From positions 1-5,554 of the forward strand of contig WLEN01000054.1 of assembly GCA_009704225.1 (NCBI GenBank): a stretch of 5,554 bases of DNA, read 5' to 3'. The notes beneath the pieces were generated by a model, which was given only the letters and a program-made list of their open reading frames with translations, was not told where the DNA came from and did no database searches. Shown here one piece after another: positions 1-4,224 of the stretch. How positions within the stretch are numbered: the first letter of the stretch is position 1; each line of letters opens with the position of its first letter. The stretch is from Actinomycetota bacterium. Its GTDB lineage: Bacteria; Actinomycetota; Actinomycetes; Actinomycetales; Microbacteriaceae. The position numbers were made by a program, and so were the translations under genes.

Positions 1-317
1 GGAATCGTTCGACCTCCCACGGTGACGACACCCGTCATTACCGCGCGATCCATCGCAGTGATAACTGATTCGGGGTCGCAGGTCTCTGGGGCGGCACCTT
101 CGAGTCCGGCGATGATGGCGTTTGTCGTGCCGTGTCCGACGCCGGTCGCACCGAGCGAACCAAAGAGTGACACGCGAATCCGCGCGGTCGGATCGAGCTG
201 GTTGGCTTCGATCAATTCGCCGACAAATCGCCGGGCGGCGCGCATCGGTCCGACGGTGTGCGAACTCGACGGACCAACGCCGACAGTGAAGAGGTCAAGT
301 GCAGTAAGGATACTCAC
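1..317 (-). CDS. sdaA: L-serine ammonia-lyase (serine deaminase), N-terminal part, 3' end off the window
   Basis: Cytosolic enzyme that deaminates L-serine to pyruvate and ammonium; the family is iron-sulfur dependent. Reading the minus strand from GTG at 317 gives 105 codons with no stop before the left edge. Residues 7-25 contain the family hallmark LDLFxVGxGPSSSHTVGPM (GPSSSHTVGP at 15-24). Residues 51-63 (LFGSLGATGVGHG) match the second conserved block of the serine dehydratase beta domain. The alpha domain with its cluster-binding cysteines lies outside the window. The GTG start puts the hallmark motif at the distance from the N-terminus usual in the family. An in-frame TTG four codons upstream (329) is the only alternative before a stop. 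Neither start has a clear Shine-Dalgarno sequence. The gene lies downstream of the permease in the same direction, but behind an intrinsic terminator. Family assignment is firm; regulation and the rest of the protein are not visible. Confidence 0.93.
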   Translation of the reverse strand, partial: MSILTALDLFTVGVGPSSSHTVGPMRAARRFVGELIEANQLDPTARIRVSLFGSLGATGVGHGTTNAIIAGLEGAAPETCDPESVITAMDRAVMTGVVTVGGRTI

Positions 318-337
318 GATGTGTTTCAACTAACTAT

Positions 338-380
338 GAGAGAAAAGACGCCTGTGAGCCGACGAATCGACCCACAGGCG
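338..380 (-). terminator. Intrinsic terminator after the permease gene
   Basis: On the minus strand, CGCCTGTG (380-373) pairs with CACAGGCG (356-349). The 16 bases between them fold further as GGTCGA / TCGGCT, with two G-U wobbles, around a TTCG loop. This gives a continuous 14-bp stem capped by a UUCG tetraloop. It is followed directly by the pyrimidine-rich tail TCTTTTCTCTC (348-338). The stem begins 11 bases past the permease stop codon (TAG, 393-391). No T-run follows on the plus strand, so the terminator works in the minus direction only. It lies between the permease and the serine deaminase start (317). Confidence 0.85.
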
Positions 381-390
381 CCCGAGGGTA

Positions 391-1881
391 CTACTTGTGT
401 TCGCCGTGAACCGCGTAGCGCTCTTCAGGAGACATTACGAGGTTGTTGCGACCAATGACAGCGAAGTACAACAAGAACACCGCGTAGACGATGATGATGG
501 CGTAAATCGCGGGAAGGAACGCAGGGTTCAGCAGGAATCCAACGAACGCCAGTGCGGCGATCAAACCGGACACCGTTGCTCCGCCGACGCCCCACGGCGA
601 GCGATATGGACGCTCGAGTTCGGGGTGCTTGACGCGCAGAATGATGAACGAAATCATCTGCATGAGGTAGGCCAACATGGCGCCCCACACGGCGATGTTC
701 AGGATGATGGCTCCAGCCACACCACTGATGGCACCGGTCGTGTCGGTTGCGGTCAAGTAGTCGAGCAACACGAGTGCAGCGAGACCGATGAGTCCACCTA
801 CGAGAAGCGCGAGCCACGGAGTCTTGTTCTTACCCGTCACGGACAGTCCCTTGAAGTAGTAGCCAGCGCGCGAGAGCGAGTACATGTTGCGACCGTAGGC
901 GAACATGATTCCCTGAAGCGATGCGAGCAAACCGATCAGTGCGAAGATTCCGAGAACGGCAGCCCAACCATCACCAACGACGGCGCGGAAGCCATCGAGG
1001 AGCGGTTCACCCGCCGCACCCGTTGCCTCAGCACCGAGAATTCCGGTGTTGATGAACATGACGAGAAGACCGGTGACGATGAGGGTTCCACGAGCCCAGA
1101 ATCCAGCGCGAGGAATGTCCTTCGATGGGTTGTGTGCTTCTTCTGCGGCGAGGGGGAGTTCTTCGATTCCGAGGAACAACCAGACGCCAAAGGGAATCGC
1201 AAAGAGGATACCCATGATGCCGTGAGGGAGGAACCAGCTCGAACCAGCCGAACCATCTGCGGGGATGTTCCACAGCATTGCCCAGTCAATCTTGCCCGAG
1301 AGGAGAACCATCACCGAGAACAGCACGATGATCGCCAGCGAGATGATTGACACAACAATCGAGAACTTGAACGAGATGGCCGAACCGAGCGAGTTGAGTC
1401 CGATGAACACGGCGTACAAGACGACGTACCAAATCCACATGTTTCCGGTGAGGTCAAGCCCGAGGAGTTCTGAGGTCACACCGTTCGCGTACGCCGCCGA
1501 GAAGAACACGACGACCGCGGTCGTCGCGACGTACTCGACGGTCTCAGCGAGACCAGTGACGAATCCACCCCATGGCCCCATCGCTTTTCGAGCGAATGAG
1601 TAAGCGCCACCCGAGTGGGGCATTGCCGACGACATTTCACCGATGGCGAACATGAGTCCGTAGTACATAACGACGAGGATGAGGAAGGCGACGAGCAGGC
1701 CACCGAAACCGCCGGCTGCTACACCGAAGTTCCAACCCGAGAAGTCACCCGAGATGACCGCGGCGATGGCGAGGCCCCAGAGGCCCCAGACGCCGGCAGA
1801 TCGAGTGAGCTGGCGCTTCTCGAAATAGTCCTTGCTTTGCTCGGTGTAGGAAACTCCCGAGACTTTTAATTTGTCAGACAT
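391..1881 (-). CDS. APC-superfamily amino acid/amine permease, ethanolamine-permease-like
   Basis: Predicted inner-membrane secondary transporter of the APC superfamily, 496 aa, the usual length. About 12 hydrophobic segments can be read, roughly at residues 31-53, 58-80, 103-130, 148-165, 170-194, 220-240, 262-283, 305-330, 355-376, 384-412, 433-452 and 456-477. The glycine-rich ISGDFSGWNFG stretch in helix 1 (43-53), PHSGGAYSFARKAMGP (88-103), and GIEELPLAAEEAHNP followed by IPRA (238-259) are typical of the family. From memory they most resemble ethanolamine permeases (TC 2.A.3.5). The start is ATG 1881; an AAAGGA Shine-Dalgarno (1899-1894) lies 12 bases upstream, rather far. The gene is transcribed divergently from the glutamine-synthetase-like operon, which suggests the permease imports that operon's amine substrate. 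Another amine or amino acid is possible, since substrate cannot be read from these motifs. An intrinsic terminator follows the stop codon. Confidence 0.9.
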   Translation of the reverse strand: MSDKLKVSGVSYTEQSKDYFEKRQLTRSAGVWGLWGLAIAAVISGDFSGWNFGVAAGGFGGLLVAFLILVVMYYGLMFAIGEMSSAMPHSGGAYSFARKAMGPWGGFVTGLAETVEYVATTAVVVFFSAAYANGVTSELLGLDLTGNMWIWYVVLYAVFIGLNSLGSAISFKFSIVVSIISLAIIVLFSVMVLLSGKIDWAMLWNIPADGSAGSSWFLPHGIMGILFAIPFGVWLFLGIEELPLAAEEAHNPSKDIPRAGFWARGTLIVTGLLVMFINTGILGAEATGAAGEPLLDGFRAVVGDGWAAVLGIFALIGLLASLQGIMFAYGRNMYSLSRAGYYFKGLSVTGKNKTPWLALLVGGLIGLAALVLLDYLTATDTTGAISGVAGAIILNIAVWGAMLAYLMQMISFIILRVKHPELERPYRSPWGVGGATVSGLIAALAFVGFLLNPAFLPAIYAIIIVYAVFLLYFAVIGRNNLVMSPEERYAVHGEHK

Positions 1882-1884
1882 ACG

Positions 1885-1912
1885 ACTTTGTAGTCCTTTC
1901 CCGTCGCGGGAA
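1885..1912 (-). promoter_or_regulatory. Permease leader: Shine-Dalgarno flanked by two small hairpins
   Basis: On the minus strand the 5' leader holds TTCCCG-CGA-CGGGAA (1912-1898, 6-bp stem, 3-base loop) and then GACT-ACAA-AGTC (1896-1885, 4-bp stem). The only plausible Shine-Dalgarno, AAAGGA (1899-1894), overlaps the last two bases of the first stem and the first arm of the second. Folding of the RNA could therefore affect ribosome access. The stems are directly visible; a regulatory role is inference. It matches no riboswitch class I recognise. Confidence 0.4.
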
Positions 1913-1928
1913 CTTTCGCACCCACGAC

Positions 1929-2008
1929 ATTGTGTTGGCTAGGTAGTTGTGAGCATAGACGAGATAGGACTCGAAAATCCAACCTTTAGAGGAAAAATTA
2001 TTGTGTTG
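1929..2008. repeat. 9-bp direct repeat ATTGTGTTG in the divergent control region
   Basis: ATTGTGTTG occurs at 1929-1937 and again at 2000-2008, 71 bases apart measured start to start. The second copy is embedded in GTGT-TGTTAAT-ACAC (2003-2017), a short inverted repeat with 4-bp arms. Both copies lie on the permease side of the intergenic region. They could be binding sites for one regulator, but nine bases in an AT-richer intergenic stretch is only weak evidence. Confidence 0.3.
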
Positions 2009-2017
2009 TTAATACAC
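1946..2017 (-). promoter_or_regulatory. AT-rich segment probably holding the permease promoter
   Basis: This is the most AT-rich stretch of the window and lies upstream of the divergent permease, so its promoter is expected here. On the minus strand two weak -10 candidates are visible: AATAAT (2002-1997, five of six consensus bases, no good -35) and TATGCT further downstream, with a poor TTGGAT box 19 bases before it. Neither is convincing and the exact start of transcription cannot be fixed. Confidence 0.35.
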
Positions 2018-2065
2018 GACGCCGACGCCGATGGGTCCGCGTGTCCGCGAAGATTCGCAGGTAAG

Positions 2066-2095
2066 TTGACAAACACCCCTCACCTGGTGTTTTCT
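2066..2095 (+). promoter_or_regulatory. Sigma-70-type promoter of the glutamine-synthetase-like operon
   Basis: A perfect -35 hexamer TTGACA (2066-2071) is followed after 18 bases by TTTTCT (2090-2095), a -10 matching three of six consensus bases. Transcription would start near 2102 and leave a leader of about 34 bases before the ATG at 2136. The -35 is strong and the -10 weak, which suits an activated or otherwise regulated promoter. The exact -10 register is uncertain. Confidence 0.5.
2071..2092. promoter_or_regulatory. Palindromic operator candidate between the -35 and -10 boxes
   Basis: AAACACC (2071-2077) and GGTGTTT (2086-2092) are exact reverse complements separated by 8 bases. The inner CACCTGGTG (2081-2089) is itself a palindrome around a central T. 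The element starts at the last base of the TTGACA box and runs into the proposed -10, so a bound dimer would either occlude RNA polymerase or, in the manner of MerR-family proteins, act on a stretched spacer. The regulator is not encoded in the window. It could also serve the divergent permease. Confidence 0.5.
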
Positions 2096-2121
2096 AAAGG
2101 TGACAAATCCAACCTCAACGA

Positions 2122-2127
2122 AGAGGA
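2122..2127 (+). promoter_or_regulatory. Shine-Dalgarno deciding the start of the glutamine-synthetase-like gene
   Basis: AGAGGA lies 8 bases before ATG 2136. The frame also opens at GTG 2100, 12 codons earlier, but that codon has no properly spaced Shine-Dalgarno and would sit at or just upstream of the predicted transcription start. The ATG at 2136 is therefore chosen. Confidence 0.75.
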
Positions 2128-2135
2128 ATCACACC

Positions 2136-3503
2136 ATGGCTCAACGCACCGGCATGCTCACTGTCCCCGAATTGCAGAAACTTGTTGACAGTGGTGAAAT
2201 CGACACGGTCATCATCTCGTTCACCGACATGCAGGGCCGACTCGTCGGCAAAAGAATGTCGGCGCGCCTATTCGTCGAAGATGCGATTGAACACGGCGCA
2301 GAATGCTGCAACTATCTGCTCGCCGTCGATGTCGAGAACAACACCGTTCCCGGATACGAGTTTTCGTCGTGGGAAAAGGGATACAACGACATGGCGATGA
2401 TTCCGGACATGTCGACGCTGCGACTCGCTCCCTGGATTCCGCACACCGCAATGGTGATGGCCGACCTCCAAACGACCGACCACGAGCCTGTACCGATTGC
2501 TCCCCGCTCGTTGCTCAAGGCACAGATCGATCGCCTCGCGAAGATGGACCTTGTCCCCTACGTCGGTACCGAGCTCGAATTCATTGTTTTTGACGATTCA
2601 TTCCGTGACGCGTGGGCAAAGGGATATGACAACCTGCGGCCGTCCACTGACTACAACGTCGACTATGACCTCCTCGCGAGCAACCGAGTTGAGCCGTTGT
2701 TGCACGATATTCGCGTGAGCATGGACAAGGCGGGAATGTACTGCGAGGGCGTCAAGGGCGAATGCAACTTGGGGCAGCAAGAAATCGCGTTCCGCTACGA
2801 CACCGCCTTGATCACCTGCGACAACCACTCTGTCTATAAGAGCGGCGCCAAGATGATCGCCGATAACCACGGTAAGTCGCTGACCTTCATGGCCAAGTTC
2901 AACGAGCGCGAGGGCAACTCGTGCCACATCCACATCTCGTTCCGCGACTCGAAAGGCAACGCCGTCTTTGCCGATAAGAACGCCGAGAACGGAATGTCGG
3001 ACATGTTCCGCCACTTCCTCGCCGGTCAAATTGCACTCATGCGCGAGTTCACCCTGTTGTTCGCTCCCAACATCAACTCGTACAAGCGTTTTGCCTTCGG
3101 CTCGTTTGCGCCGACCGCCATTGCGTGGGGCCACGACAATCGAACCCTCTCGCTGCGGGTTGTCGGTCACGGTCACGGAATGCGCGTCGAGCACCGCGTC
3201 CCAGGTGGGGACGTGAACCAGTACCTCGCCGTCGCTGGGCTCATTGCCGCGGGAATCCACGGAATCGAGAACAAGTTGGAACTCGAAGATCAGACGCGGG
3301 GAAACGGCTACGAAGCCGACAAGCCACATGTGCCGACCTCACTCCGTGAAGCCGCCGACCTCTTTGAGAACAGCAAGGCTGCCCGGGCGATTTTCGGTGA
3401 CGACGTTGTGAACCACCTCGTCAACGCAGCTCGAATCGAAATTCGCGCGTTCGATAGCGCCATTACCGATTGGGAGCGTGTTCGCGGTTTTGAGCGCCTC
3501 TAA
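2136..3503 (+). CDS. Glutamine-synthetase-like gamma-glutamyl-amine ligase (GlnA3/GlnA4/PuuA type)
   Basis: Predicted cytosolic ligase of the glutamine synthetase fold, 455 aa from ATG 2136. It probably joins glutamate to an amine using ATP, the first committed step of a gamma-glutamylated amine pathway. The N-terminal beta-grasp domain covers about residues 10-110 and the catalytic domain follows. Metal-ligand and substrate motifs are in place: GTELEF (144-149, E146 and E148), GECNLGQQE (208-216, E209 and E216), NSCHIHISF (261-269, H264 and H266), NSYKR (314-318), DNR (334-336), R341 and VEHRVPGGDVN (351-361, E352 and R354). By manual alignment, the flap glutamate of true glutamine synthetase (E327 in E. 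coli) is Phe324 here. The canonical FDGSS ammonium-site loop is replaced by GYEFSSWEKGYND (73-85), and the adenylylation motif NLYDLP is absent. These changes argue for amine rather than ammonium as acceptor. It heads a three-gene operon. Ethanolamine is favoured by the divergent permease; putrescine, isopropylamine or methylamine remain possible. Confidence 0.88.
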   Translation: MAQRTGMLTVPELQKLVDSGEIDTVIISFTDMQGRLVGKRMSARLFVEDAIEHGAECCNYLLAVDVENNTVPGYEFSSWEKGYNDMAMIPDMSTLRLAPWIPHTAMVMADLQTTDHEPVPIAPRSLLKAQIDRLAKMDLVPYVGTELEFIVFDDSFRDAWAKGYDNLRPSTDYNVDYDLLASNRVEPLLHDIRVSMDKAGMYCEGVKGECNLGQQEIAFRYDTALITCDNHSVYKSGAKMIADNHGKSLTFMAKFNEREGNSCHIHISFRDSKGNAVFADKNAENGMSDMFRHFLAGQIALMREFTLLFAPNINSYKRFAFGSFAPTAIAWGHDNRTLSLRVVGHGHGMRVEHRVPGGDVNQYLAVAGLIAAGIHGIENKLELEDQTRGNGYEADKPHVPTSLREAADLFENSKAARAIFGDDVVNHLVNAARIEIRAFDSAITDWERVRGFERL

Positions 3504-4224
3504 TCAACCCGTCATCGGCATCACGACGTACCGTCAACAAGCGAAGACGGGCGTGTGGGATGTCGATGCGGCGTTCCTGCATTCGGGGTATATCGAGAGC
3601 GTCGCGCGTGCGGGAGGCATCGCAGTGTTACTGCCCCCGCAACCCGCCTCTATGGAGATCGCGGATCGCGTTCTCGACGGTGTTGACGGACTCGTGTTCG
3701 CGGGCGGGCGGGATATCAACCCCGAGCGCTACAGCCAACAACCGGGTGAACACACAGACCAACCTGATCTTCGGCGCGACGACTGGGAGTTCACTCTCGT
3801 GAACGCGGCCCTTCGGCGCGAGCTTCCTGTCCTATTCATTTGTCGAGGCGCGCAGGTCCTCAATGTGTATCGCGGAGGCACGCTCTTCCAGCACCTTCCG
3901 GATGTCGTGGGAAAAACCGACTACCAGCGTGGAGAAGCCCTCCTGACCGAAATGGAGATGACGGTATCACCGGGCTCGACGCTCGAGTCCATCGTCGGAT
4001 CCTCGGTCACTGGGATGGTCTATCACCACCAAGCAATCGATGAAGTTGGCTCGGGCTTGACAGTCACCGCTCGCACCGCGGACGACGTCGTCGAAGCAAT
4101 CGAGATCGATGATTACCCCTTTGGGGTCGCGGTCCAGTGGCACCCCGAGGTCACGTCGGAAAAAGATGGACGACTTTTTGACGCGCTCACGTCCGCAGCG
4201 CGCGCACAGAGGAGCACGGCATGA
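3478..4224 (+). CDS. Gamma-glutamyl hydrolase, class I glutamine amidotransferase fold (PuuD/peptidase C26 type)
   Basis: Predicted cytosolic hydrolase that removes the gamma-glutamyl group from the oxidised amine and returns glutamate. It is 248 aa from GTG 3478, close to the family's usual length. Visible motifs: VIGIT (12-16), VDGLVFAGGRDINPERY (69-85), the nucleophile elbow FICRGAQVLNVYRGGTLFQ (120-138, Cys122), HHQAID (183-188) and GVAVQWHPE (216-224, His222 and Glu224), giving a full Cys-His-Glu triad. The start is uncertain. GTG 3478 overlaps the ligase gene by 26 bases with GGGAG only one base upstream. TTG 3490 gives MSASNQPVIGIT with the same GGGAG 13 bases upstream. Either way translation is probably coupled to the ligase. 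The ligase and aldehyde dehydrogenase neighbours support gamma-glutamyl-GABA or gamma-glutamyl-glycine as substrate; which of the two cannot be read from the sequence. Confidence 0.88.
   Translation: MFAVLSASNQPVIGITTYRQQAKTGVWDVDAAFLHSGYIESVARAGGIAVLLPPQPASMEIADRVLDGVDGLVFAGGRDINPERYSQQPGEHTDQPDLRRDDWEFTLVNAALRRELPVLFICRGAQVLNVYRGGTLFQHLPDVVGKTDYQRGEALLTEMEMTVSPGSTLESIVGSSVTGMVYHHQAIDEVGSGLTVTARTADDVVEAIEIDDYPFGVAVQWHPEVTSEKDGRLFDALTSAARAQRSTA
4208..4214 (+). promoter_or_regulatory. Shine-Dalgarno of the aldehyde dehydrogenase gene
   Basis: AGAGGAG lies 6 bases before ATG 4221, inside the 3' end of the hydrolase gene. It is the strongest ribosome binding site in the window. It fixes the ATG, which shares the ATGA tetranucleotide (4221-4224) with the hydrolase stop codon. 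Confidence 0.8.

Noticed and set aside
22..333. 103-codon plus-strand frame at the left end
   Set aside because: The minus strand here encodes the serine deaminase hallmark GPSSSHTVGP and the following conserved block, so this frame is a shadow.
397..1350. 317-codon open frame on the plus strand opposite the permease
   Set aside because: It is the antisense shadow of a GC-rich gene with a clear APC-family product. The translation is very polar, rich in Glu/Asp/Arg/His, with no recognisable domain, and has no convincing ribosome site.
1771..1790. Tandem 9-base repeat GAGGCCCCA within the permease gene
   Set aside because: It encodes the repeated WGL of WGLWGL in the first membrane helix, a glycine/tryptophan pattern common at this place in the family, so it needs no further explanation.
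1882..1920. Possible riboswitch in the permease leader
   Set aside because: Only two very short hairpins are present, with no conserved aptamer core (no glycine, SAM, guanidine or cobalamin signature that I recognise) and too little sequence for one.
1949..2188. 79-codon plus-strand frame from a GTG across the intergenic region, possible leader peptide or small protein
   Set aside because: There is no good ribosome site. It crosses the predicted ligase promoter and runs into the ligase coding start in another frame, and its composition changes between the intergenic and coding parts.
2598..3329. 243-codon open frame on the minus strand opposite the ligase
   Set aside because: It is antisense to the conserved catalytic core of the glutamine synthetase homologue. 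Its valine- and glutamate-rich translation mirrors the GAC/AAC-rich codons of the real gene.
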